A stretch of 5,598 nucleotides of DNA from Immundisolibacteraceae bacterium (GTDB lineage: Bacteria > Pseudomonadota > Gammaproteobacteria > Immundisolibacterales > Immundisolibacteraceae), in contig JAESTY010000082.1 in assembly GCA_016763355.1 (NCBI GenBank), positions 1 through 5,598 of the forward strand. The letters are read 5' to 3'. The translations under genes and the position numbers were made by a program. The notes beneath the pieces were generated by a model. The model was not told the origin of the DNA. It ran no database searches and worked only from the letters and a program-made list of their open reading frames with translations. The number at the start of each line of letters is the position of its first letter. The first letter of the stretch is position 1. Positions 1-5,598 of the stretch are shown here, piece after piece.

Positions 1-1
1 G

Positions 2-1135
2 ATGGCGTCGGGTGCGTTCGGTTTTTCTACTACCGTGTTAGGTATTCATGTGGGTTATGAAGGCCAACCACTGGCCTGTCGCAACGCCACTACTAATGAA
101 TATCAGGCGCTCTGCGGTGTATTGAAGGAACTTGATCGGGGTTCGATTCAGCTCACGGTGACCCCCACGGATACCCTGAATCAGGAGCATCGAGAGTTTC
201 TGGAAATGCTGGTTAACGAAAGTGGCCGGCCGGTGACCTGGGTGGGCAGTTTCAACTCCCCGGGCAATTACGACTCCTATCTAGGCAAACTGGCTGCGGT
301 GGAAGATCTGATTAGCCGGGATAAGTTGGTGCCGATGACCACCTGCCACCCGATTAAATTTCAGTTTCACATGCGCAATCCCTTTATTCTCGGCCTGTTC
401 GAAGCGTTCCGACCGGTGATGGCGATGGAGCTCGAGCAGAAAATTGAGCAGTATCGCAGTCAGGAATTTCGGCAGAAATTTGTTGCCGATATCGAAACTA
501 ATGAAGCGCTTGGTGATGATTTCTGGCACCGGGTGCGGCTGATTGATGGAGAGCGCGAACAGACTCTACGACTGGCTGAAAGTAAAAAGACCATCGCTGA
601 GATGGCTGGCGAATCGGGTAAACAGCCGGTTGATATCCTCTTTGAGATTGCCTTTGATGATGATCTCGGTGCGATTTTTGAGCTGGTCACCCTCAATCAC
701 GATCCGGGTGAAGTGATTCCGCTGATTCAAGATGACCGGCTGATCATCGGCTTATCCGACGCGGGTGCCCATGTCGACATGATGTGCGATGCGGGTTTTG
801 GTACCTACATGCTCAGTAAGTGGGTGCGCGAGGAAAAAGTACTTACCGTACAGAATGCGATTCGACGCATCACCTCCGAGCAGGCTGAGTTTTTTGGTAT
901 TGCTCGTCGCGGCGTAATCGCCGAAGGCAACTTTGCTGACCTGGCGATGTTTGACCTCTCCAGGGTAAAACCACTCGAGTCAGAAAAAGTCTTTGATTTA
1001 CCCGGTGGTGGTAAACGCTGGGTGCAGCACGCCGAGGGGGTGCACGGCACCTTCGTCAACGGTGCGTTGCTCTATCAGGATGGTGAGTACCAGGGCGGCA
1101 TGCCTGGCAAGGCATTGCGTAGCTACGATAGCTGA
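2..1135 (+). CDS. Amidohydrolase, N-acyl-D-amino-acid deacylase type (5' partial)
   Basis: This is the C-terminal 377 residues of a metal-dependent amidohydrolase of the D-aminoacylase/N-acyl-D-amino-acid deacylase group (amidohydrolase 3 superfamily), which cleaves amide bonds of N-acylated or cyclic compounds in the cytoplasm. The ATG at position 2 is very probably internal: the first residues (ASGAFGFST) match a family motif that lies in mid-protein, and members are usually about 500-590 residues. The N-terminal third, with the HxH metal ligands, should therefore lie left of the window. Visible family marks are the motif LSDAGAHVD at about residues 251-259, whose Asp253 is the expected catalytic or metal aspartate, then GTYMLSKWVRE, the helix ending in ITSEQAEFFGI, and the C-terminal beta-sandwich return RRGVIAEGNFADLAMFD. 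The protein ends with VNGALLYQDGEY, typical of the family's last strand. A VOC protein and a symporter follow on the same strand, so it probably opens or continues a catabolic operon. The family is well supported; the substrate is unknown. Confidence 0.85.
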   Translation: MASGAFGFSTTVLGIHVGYEGQPLACRNATTNEYQALCGVLKELDRGSIQLTVTPTDTLNQEHREFLEMLVNESGRPVTWVGSFNSPGNYDSYLGKLAAVEDLISRDKLVPMTTCHPIKFQFHMRNPFILGLFEAFRPVMAMELEQKIEQYRSQEFRQKFVADIETNEALGDDFWHRVRLIDGEREQTLRLAESKKTIAEMAGESGKQPVDILFEIAFDDDLGAIFELVTLNHDPGEVIPLIQDDRLIIGLSDAGAHVDMMCDAGFGTYMLSKWVREEKVLTVQNAIRRITSEQAEFFGIARRGVIAEGNFADLAMFDLSRVKPLESEKVFDLPGGGKRWVQHAEGVHGTFVNGALLYQDGEYQGGMPGKALRSYDS

Positions 1136-1153
1136 TATTGGCAGGTCATTTTA

Positions 1154-1546
1154 GTGAAGCAAATAACCGGCATTAATCATGTTGGCCTGCGGGTCACCGA
1201 TCTGGATCGAACCCGGGCTTTTTACGAAAAGCTCGGGTTTATCTTTCTGCTCGGACCACTCGGCCCGGAGCCGGTGGCGATCATGGAGCATCCGTCTGGG
1301 GTCAACATTAATTTCATTGTTAATGCCAATCGTAGCGGCAATGTCCTCATGGATGTGCCAGAGAAACACCCGGGTTATACCCATGTTGCGCTGAATGTTA
1401 CCGATCTTGACGCGGTGATTAATCAGCTCGAAAGACTCGATATTGGCCTGTCAGGCACCATGGATTTAAGTGAAGGTCCGGTTCAGGCAAGAGCTGTGTT
1501 TATTCGTGATCCTGATCTCAACGTGATTGAGTTGCATCAGGCCTAA
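1154..1546 (+). CDS. VOC (glyoxalase/bleomycin-resistance fold) family protein
   Basis: This complete 130-residue protein has the two beta-alpha-beta-beta-beta modules of the vicinal oxygen chelate superfamily. Module 1 (about 1-60) begins INHVGLRVTDLDRTRAFYEKLGF and module 2 (about 74-130) begins YTHVALNVTDLDAVINQLE and ends DPDLNVIELHQA. Likely metal ligands are His9, His77 and Glu126. The position that carries the fourth ligand (Glu) in classical glyoxalase I appears to be Asn53, so this is probably not a standard methylglyoxal enzyme; VOC members also include isomerases, epimerases and dioxygenases. The start is the GTG at 1154: there is no in-frame ATG before residue 44, and the first beta strand begins directly after this codon. 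The ribosome site is weak (AGG at 1143-1145). It lies 18 bp after the amidohydrolase stop and about 36 bp before the symporter, so it is probably an operon enzyme acting on the same substrate or its product. The specific reaction cannot be assigned. Confidence 0.85.
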   Translation: MKQITGINHVGLRVTDLDRTRAFYEKLGFIFLLGPLGPEPVAIMEHPSGVNINFIVNANRSGNVLMDVPEKHPGYTHVALNVTDLDAVINQLERLDIGLSGTMDLSEGPVQARAVFIRDPDLNVIELHQA

Positions 1547-1567
1547 CCGTAGCCAGGCCAACGGGCC

Positions 1568-1573
1568 GGAGGA
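1568..1573 (+). promoter_or_regulatory. Strong Shine-Dalgarno for the symporter
   Basis: GGAGGA is a near-ideal ribosome binding sequence. It sits 9 nt before an in-frame ATC (1583) and 13 nt before an out-of-frame ATG (1587). It is far (75 nt) from the first in-frame ATG of the symporter (1649), so it argues for translation starting around 1583-1592. A second purine run, AGGGG at 1576-1580, lies 6 nt before the ATG at 1587. Confidence 0.7.
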
Positions 1574-1582
1574 GCAGGGGCC

Positions 1583-3121
1583 ATCGATGACATAACAGTT
1601 TCCCTACGGCCGCTAGATCTCTGGGTAATCATTGCCTACCTGGTCGGCATGGCCGCTGTGGCGCTCTATTTTTCCCGGCGCAATAATTCCACTGAAGAAT
1701 ATTTCGTCGGCAATCGCGGTTTCCGTGGCTGGGTGGTGGGTGTCTCGATGCTTGGCACCAACATTAGTGCGATCAGTTTTCTGGCCTTTCCGGCGGCGGC
1801 CTATATTGGCGATTGGCGCCAACTGGTCAGCAACCTGTTTTTACCAGTGATTACCGTGGTAGCGCTGGTGGTGTTTATCCCATTTTTCCGCCGCGGCAAT
1901 TTAACTTCGGCGTTTGAATACCTGGGCAGTCGCTACGGCGAAACCTTACGGGTATACGGCACCTTGAGTTTCATCTTTGCCCAGTTGGTACGGGTGAGCA
2001 CCATTTTGTTCATGCTCTCGTTACCGGTGACCATGCTCACCGGCTGGCCGTTTATCTGGGTGGTCGTGAGCCTGGGGATATTTATCGGTTTCTACACGGT
2101 GGTCGGCGGCATTGATGCGGTGATCTGGACCGATGTGGTGCAGGCGGTGGTGCTGGCACTGGGTGCGCTGGTCTGTCTGCTGGTGATCGTCCAGCAACTC
2201 CCCGGTGGCTTTGGCCAGATACTGGAAGTGGCTAGTAGCCATCAAAAATTCAACATGGGTAAGCTTGACTGGGATTTGAGTCAACGCACTTTTGCTACCG
2301 CCATGTTGTTGGGTATCTATACCTGGATCACCCTGCTGGCGACCGATCAGACCTATGTGCAACGCTATGCAGCAGCCGAGAGTACCCGTGCAGCACGACA
2401 GGCCACCGCCCTGTTTTGCGGACTGGCGGTGCCGTTGTGGATATTCTTCTTTTTTCTTGGCACCAGCATATTTGTGTTTTACAACGTTTTCCCCGATCCA
2501 GTGGTAACCGGTATGCAGGCCGATCGGGTGTTTCCCTATTTCATTCTTACCAAAATTCCGGCGGGCGTCGGTGGCCTGGTGATCGCCGGGGCGTTAGCGG
2601 CGGCCATGTCATCGCTGGATTCGAGTCTTAACTCGGTGGCTACGGTCACCGTGGTTGATCTGCTCAGGCCGCATCTGGCCAAACATCGTAGTGATGAGTT
2701 TTATCTGCGCGCCGCCCGCTGGACCGCAACGGTGGCGGCGATAGGAATGATCGTCGGCGCGCTCTTGATTGCCCGCATTCCCCGAGAGAGCATGACTGAC
2801 CTGATCTGGATCACCAGCTCAATTTTTGGTGGCTGCCTGGTGGGGCTATTTATGGTTGGCTTTTTCACCACCCGAGTCGGCAGTCAGGCGGCACTGATAG
2901 CGGTTATTACAGCCATGACCGCCAATGTTTATTTGGCACTGAATACACTGGATTTAATCCCCACAAGCCTGCAGGTCGATATCCACGGCTACTGGGTGGC
3001 GATACTGGTTAATCTGGGATTCGTGTTGCTGGCCTACCCATTGAGCATGCTGCTCCAGGAAACCGATCGTGACCTTACCGGGCTAACTGTCTGGACCATG
3101 AAGCCGGCTACTAATCGATAG
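1583..3121 (+). CDS. Sodium:solute symporter (SSF family), start codon unclear
   Basis: This is an inner-membrane Na+-coupled importer of the SSS/SSF family (LeuT fold; relatives carry proline, sugars, sialic acid, pantothenate and other solutes). About 13 hydrophobic segments are visible. Family marks include RNNSTEEYFVGNR after the first helix, YTVVGGIDAVIWTDVVQ in the middle (close to the SSF signature), and the Na+-site helix AAAMSSLDSSLNS, whose paired serines are at about residues 343-344 counted from 1583. The length of 512 from 1583 is usual for the family. The first in-frame ATG (1649) would cut into the first membrane helix, which begins near WVIIAYLVG just upstream of it. The frame is open back to a TAG at 1550, but between there and 1649 it has no ATG, GTG or TTG. 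ATC at 1583 is placed ideally after GGAGGA, so it is used here as the best guess. A one-base error near the ATG at 1587 is an equally good explanation. The gene is the third of the operon and ends in a hairpin terminator. The substrate is not readable but may be the compound handled by the upstream amidohydrolase. Confidence 0.88.
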   Translation: MDDITVSLRPLDLWVIIAYLVGMAAVALYFSRRNNSTEEYFVGNRGFRGWVVGVSMLGTNISAISFLAFPAAAYIGDWRQLVSNLFLPVITVVALVVFIPFFRRGNLTSAFEYLGSRYGETLRVYGTLSFIFAQLVRVSTILFMLSLPVTMLTGWPFIWVVVSLGIFIGFYTVVGGIDAVIWTDVVQAVVLALGALVCLLVIVQQLPGGFGQILEVASSHQKFNMGKLDWDLSQRTFATAMLLGIYTWITLLATDQTYVQRYAAAESTRAARQATALFCGLAVPLWIFFFFLGTSIFVFYNVFPDPVVTGMQADRVFPYFILTKIPAGVGGLVIAGALAAAMSSLDSSLNSVATVTVVDLLRPHLAKHRSDEFYLRAARWTATVAAIGMIVGALLIARIPRESMTDLIWITSSIFGGCLVGLFMVGFFTTRVGSQAALIAVITAMTANVYLALNTLDLIPTSLQVDIHGYWVAILVNLGFVLLAYPLSMLLQETDRDLTGLTVWTMKPATNR

Positions 3122-3144
3122 TGGCCGGCTTCAATATAGTTTTG
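3099..3144 (+). terminator. Intrinsic-type terminator of the symporter operon
   Basis: An inverted repeat pairs 3099-3113 with 3119-3133: 15 base pairs with one G·U, a GC-rich core (GAAGCCGGC / GCCGGCTTC) and a 5-nt loop, ATCGA. It is followed by ATATAGTTTT, a weak U-rich tract. The TAG stop codon of the symporter (3119-3121) lies inside the descending arm. On the minus strand the hairpin is not followed by a T run, so its use by the converging dehydrogenase gene is less certain, although it lies just past that gene's stop. Confidence 0.7.
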
Positions 3145-3156
3145 AATAACCCAGGG

Positions 3157-4257
3157 TCAAGCAGGAACTAGCACCGCCTTAACTGTTTCCTGAGCCGCCA
3201 CCGCTTCTAGTGCCTGCTGGCTCTGCTCGATGGTAAACCGATGGGTGATCGCCTCTGCCATCGGTAACTGGTTCTGGTGCTTTTGAGCCACCTGAATGGC
3301 CTGGTAGAGGTGCCGTGGTGCAGCCAACGCGGTGCCAATAATCTGCAGATTACCGTTGTTGATAAGCCTTGGTTCGACCGCAACCGTGCCCTGTGCAGAC
3401 CAGAGACCCACGATCAGGTAGCGACCGGCAGGTGCCACCAGTTGTAGCCCTTCACTAAAGGCTTCGAGTACCCCGGCGGCTTCGATCACCACTTCTGCGC
3501 CACGGCCGTTAGTGAGTTCACGGACCCGCTCGGTGCGTTCAGCCACACTGGTGACCTGGGTGATGTCGATAGTGTGATCGGCGCCGAGTTGTCGAGCCAT
3601 TTCCAACCGGCGTTCGGGTGCGCCAATCATAATCACCTGGTGGGCACCGGCGAGGTGGGCGAGCATGGTGGCGGCTAGCCCAACCGGTCCAGAACCCTGG
3701 ACCACAACCGTTTGACCCGCCTGAATACCACCGAGTCGTTCCATGCCCTGGAGCATGGTCGGCATGGCGCAGCCAAAGGCAATTACCGCTTCAGATGATG
3801 TGTCATCGGGCAACTTATAAAAAGGTAGCCCCGCGCCCAGGGTAATAATTTCGCTGTAGGTGGCGGGCGTTGGCGCGTTGGCATCACCAAACAGAGATGC
3901 AAAAGCGTTTTCGCACATGGAAACGTCATTAAGAATGGTGCAGGAATAACAGCTGTAACAGGGCGTGACCGGTTGCCAGTAGACCCGGTCGCCGATGGTA
4001 ATAGGGGTGCCGGCGGAGTCGGTGGTCAGACCTTCGCCGAGCTCTTCGATAATACCGATACCTTCGTGACCGAGTACCACCGGACCGGGCAGGGGTACCT
4101 CGCCGTGCCAGAAATGCACATCGGTGCCACAGACCCCGCCAAACTCCAGTTTGAGAACCGCCTCACCGGGTCCGGCAGGAGGTGACTCACGCTCCCAGAT
4201 TTCAATCGGTTGATTCGCACCGGTGAGTACTGCCCGTTTGCCAATTCTGTTGCCCAT
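3157..4257 (-). CDS. Zinc-dependent medium-chain alcohol dehydrogenase (TM0436-like)
   Basis: This complete 366-residue protein belongs to the zinc-type medium-chain dehydrogenase/reductase superfamily, which interconverts an alcohol and an aldehyde or ketone with NAD(P). The catalytic zinc site is visible as Cys43 (GGVCGTDVHFWHGE), His64-Glu65 (LGHEGIG) and Cys163 (FGCAMPT). A structural zinc site is formed by Cys100, Cys103, Cys106 and Cys115; its last spacing is eight residues rather than the usual seven. The Rossmann nucleotide loop is GSGPVGL at 188-194. The usual acidic residue after the second Rossmann strand is replaced by Gly212 (MIGAPERRL), so cofactor preference is unclear. The tripartite layout and the CYSCYSC run resemble the TM0436-like subgroup, whose substrates are mostly unknown. 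The ATG at 4257 has a purine-rich leader. The gene begins 23 bp after the putative MNIO partner gene and is probably co-transcribed with it, suggesting a tailoring or precursor-supplying oxidoreductase, though that role is inferred from position only. Confidence 0.88.
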   Translation of the reverse strand: MGNRIGKRAVLTGANQPIEIWERESPPAGPGEAVLKLEFGGVCGTDVHFWHGEVPLPGPVVLGHEGIGIIEELGEGLTTDSAGTPITIGDRVYWQPVTPCYSCYSCTILNDVSMCENAFASLFGDANAPTPATYSEIITLGAGLPFYKLPDDTSSEAVIAFGCAMPTMLQGMERLGGIQAGQTVVVQGSGPVGLAATMLAHLAGAHQVIMIGAPERRLEMARQLGADHTIDITQVTSVAERTERVRELTNGRGAEVVIEAAGVLEAFSEGLQLVAPAGRYLIVGLWSAQGTVAVEPRLINNGNLQIIGTALAAPRHLYQAIQVAQKHQNQLPMAEAITHRFTIEQSQQALEAVAAQETVKAVLVPA

Positions 4258-4260
4258 TAA

Positions 4261-4269
4261 CCCTCTCCC
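4261..4269 (-). promoter_or_regulatory. Shine-Dalgarno of the dehydrogenase gene
   Basis: Read on the minus strand the sequence is GGGAGAGGG, ending 3 nt before the ATG at 4257, with GGGAG about 7 nt away. It fills the short gap between the upstream stop (4281-4283) and this start and supports the chosen start. No promoter-like sequence or terminator is seen in this 23-bp gap, consistent with one transcript. Confidence 0.65.
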
Positions 4270-4280
4270 TTGAATTGTAT

Positions 4281-5198
4281 TTAGACGGTTTCGATCATCC
4301 CTGATTCGAGTAGTTTTTGAAAGCCTGTTTGGATGCTTGTTGTGACTTCGCTGCTGGCACCAACCTGCTGCAGTTGTTGCAGAATTTGTTCTACGCTATT
4401 GCTGCCATCGATATATTGGAGTAGCGCGGCAAAGCCCTCATTGAGCTCCATAGTCTGATGATTCACTCTGGCTTCGCAACGATTGAGCTGGCTAATTTCA
4501 GCACGGCTTAAAAACAGGGTAGGGTCGTGTTGTTGGAGTAGTTCGTCGATCAGTCCAGCAGGGGTGGGCTGCTGCTGTAGGTGATGCCAAAGCCTGGCAT
4601 CACTGACCGGACAGAGTGCGGCTTTTAAGTTGGAGTAGGGCATCGGTAACAGCGCGGCACCGACATAATCAGCAAGTTTGACCGGCCGGTTGCGCCAGCC
4701 ACTGGCCAGACTTGGCGTTGTTTTTTTTGGTTTTGGATCGCTGAGGAGCTGTTGTTTGAGTGCGGCACCGGTCCATACCATTGCCAGTTCAACCTCGAGC
4801 ACAGTGGTAGCTAGTGGTAATGATGTTGCTGACTGGAAATTTAGATCGGCCAGTTGCGATCGCAGCTCGTTGCCAAACAGAGTGGCCCGTTGATCCGGGT
4901 GACTGCGCATAATGGTTGGATTGATTAGCTGTTTTAGGGTGGAGAGTCCCGCCCGGGCAGAGCAGACCAGGCTGAAACTCACGGGTAACTGCCGGCAAAA
5001 ATGAATCAGAATTTGCTCTGTTCTTAGCTCCGCATCCAGTAATAATCCGTCGGGCCGAATGGTGTCAAAATCAGCCAGCTCAGAGTTGCTAAGTCGGTAA
5101 TCGGTTAGCGCGGCGCTGCTTTGCTGGCTAAAGGCATACCGCAGACCCGCGTCGAACACCAAATCAAACAGGGCACGCTCCTGTTCTGCAAAGCTCAT
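4281..5198 (-). CDS. Putative MNIO partner protein with C-terminal PqqD/RRE-like domain
   Basis: This 305-residue protein has no signal peptide or membrane segment, so it is probably cytoplasmic. Three regions can be seen. Residues 1-95 are helical, with LTDYRLSNSELADFDTI followed by a second helix, a pattern seen in the N-terminal region of several partner proteins encoded next to DUF692/MNIO enzymes. Residues 96-225 are a less recognisable middle with a basic linker (PKPKK near 155-159). Residues 230-305 look like a small winged helix of the PqqD/RRE kind: MELNEGFAALLQYIDG, then NSVEQILQQL, then FQKLLESGMIE. A PqqD-type fold in a peptide-modifying cluster usually binds the leader of a precursor peptide; similar folds also occur at the end of some methyltransferase regulatory domains, which is the main alternative. 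Its ATG overlaps the stop of the upstream MNIO gene (ATGA, 5195-5198) with no good Shine-Dalgarno, indicating translational coupling and probable complex formation. An A8 run (4721-4728) lies in the linker. The protein is not recognised by name; the role is inferred from neighbours and domain pattern. Confidence 0.7.
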   Translation of the reverse strand: MSFAEQERALFDLVFDAGLRYAFSQQSSAALTDYRLSNSELADFDTIRPDGLLLDAELRTEQILIHFCRQLPVSFSLVCSARAGLSTLKQLINPTIMRSHPDQRATLFGNELRSQLADLNFQSATSLPLATTVLEVELAMVWTGAALKQQLLSDPKPKKTTPSLASGWRNRPVKLADYVGAALLPMPYSNLKAALCPVSDARLWHHLQQQPTPAGLIDELLQQHDPTLFLSRAEISQLNRCEARVNHQTMELNEGFAALLQYIDGSNSVEQILQQLQQVGASSEVTTSIQTGFQKLLESGMIETV

Positions 5199-5598
5199 GA
5201 CTGTTTCAGCTTGAGGTGATTGAGTAGTGATTGGCTGCCGCTGAGCTCGCTGACCTGCTGGTTAATTTTGTACAAGGTGTCGAGTACGGTTTTCGGGTCA
5301 CTGCCTTCGCATTCAAAACAGACAGCCTTTAGATTGAATAACTTGGGCAGTAGCTGAGCTAACATCTGCCAGCTTTGTTCGAGAATCGGCTGTTCGTGGG
5401 CATCGACATAAATCGGACCGCGTGTTGAATCGCCGGCTGCCAGTCGCCCGCCGGCAATATGGACTTCAATGACCCGTTCATACGGTAACGGGTCGAGCTC
5501 ATCGCTAATCAGCTTGCCACTGGCCATCTGGTATGAAACCAGGTGGCCCATATCTAGTAGCAGCGCACAGTCGACGGCCTCTGCGAGTTCGCCAAAAA
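5195..5598 (-). CDS. DUF692/MNIO family enzyme (MbnB/TglH/ChrH-like), 5' partial
   Basis: These are the last 133 residues or so of a TIM-barrel protein of the DUF692 family, now called multinuclear non-heme iron-dependent oxidases. The reading frame stays open to the right window edge, so the ATG at 5551 is internal: it is preceded in frame by FGELAEAVDCALLLD. Members are usually about 270-300 residues, so roughly half is missing. Family-type metal-site motifs appear in the expected order: LLLDMGH (Asp codon 5552-5554), VIEVHIAGG (His at 5459-5461), VDAHEQPI (Asp 5402-5404, His 5396-5398) and AVCFECEG (Glu 5312-5314), matching the family's LLDxNN, HLAG, DTH and terminal Glu patterns. The usual second Asn of the first motif appears to be His here. 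Known members oxidise cysteine or other residues of ribosomal peptides together with a partner protein. The 4-nt overlap with the next gene fits such a pair. The family call is by motif order, not by search. Confidence 0.75.
   Translation of the reverse strand, partial: FGELAEAVDCALLLDMGHLVSYQMASGKLISDELDPLPYERVIEVHIAGGRLAAGDSTRGPIYVDAHEQPILEQSWQMLAQLLPKLFNLKAVCFECEGSDPKTVLDTLYKINQQVSELSGSQSLLNHLKLKQS

Noticed and set aside
281..1059. Several 78-84-codon minus-strand open frames under the amidohydrolase.
   Set aside because: They overlap a well-conserved enzyme frame, have Ser/Arg-rich translations without domain pattern, and are shadows of the real gene.
1133..1156. Possible TGA readthrough fusing the amidohydrolase to the VOC protein, as both are in the same frame only six codons apart.
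   Set aside because: The amidohydrolase ends at the family's normal C terminus, the VOC protein begins exactly at its first strand, and nothing suggests recoding.
1587..1595. Met-Thr-stop mini-ORF (ATG ACA TAA) as a regulatory minimal ORF upstream of the symporter.
   Set aside because: It is more simply explained as an out-of-frame ATG produced by a start-site error or by chance; it is noted under the symporter start finding only.
2021..2362. A 113-codon minus-strand open frame within the symporter gene.
   Set aside because: It lies antisense to a clear membrane protein, its His/Gln/Asp-rich translation is what antisense reading of hydrophobic codons gives, and it has no family features.
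3973..4185. A 70-codon + strand open frame opposite the dehydrogenase N terminus.
   Set aside because: It is antisense to the conserved zinc-site region, with no independent start signal or recognisable domain.
4258..4280. Search for a short precursor peptide gene between the partner and dehydrogenase genes.
   Set aside because: The gap is only 23 bp and is filled by the Shine-Dalgarno. No short precursor-like ORF was found in any intergenic gap of the window.

Overview
The window most resembles a piece of a gammaproteobacterial chromosome, possibly marine or environmental. It is densely coding with moderate GC, and the genes have Shine-Dalgarno leaders and short intergenic gaps. The organism call is an impression from gene content and base composition, not a database match. 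No rRNA, tRNA, CRISPR array, insertion sequence or phage gene was seen. No stretch of 300 bases lacks a gene; the largest gap is about 36 bp.

The left half (1-3121, + strand) is a catabolic and uptake operon. It holds the C-terminal two thirds of an amidohydrolase of the N-acyl-D-amino-acid deacylase type (cut by the left edge), a small VOC/glyoxalase-fold protein with a GTG start, and a complete sodium:solute symporter with about 13 membrane segments. The gaps are about 18 and 36 bp. The likely theme is import of a small amidated or acylated compound through the symporter and its hydrolysis by the amidohydrolase. The substrate cannot be read from the sequence. The symporter has no canonical start codon where its first membrane helix and strong Shine-Dalgarno sequence require one. 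The operon ends in a long, near-perfect hairpin that contains the symporter stop codon.

The right half (5598-3157, - strand) converges on the first operon and is the more interesting part. Read 5' to 3', it holds the C-terminal half of a DUF692/MNIO (multinuclear non-heme iron oxidase, MbnB/TglH/ChrH type) protein cut by the right edge. A 305-residue protein follows, overlapping it by 4 nt (ATGA); it has an N-terminal helical region resembling other MNIO partner proteins and a C-terminal PqqD/RRE-like winged-helix region. After a 23-bp gap comes a complete zinc-dependent medium-chain dehydrogenase of the TM0436-like type. MNIO enzymes with a partner protein are known to modify ribosomal peptides (methanobactin, 3-thiaglutamate and bufferin-type copper-binding peptides). 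This looks like such a pair with an unusual dehydrogenase as a third member. No precursor peptide gene lies inside the window; if there is one, it should be upstream of the MNIO gene, beyond position 5598.
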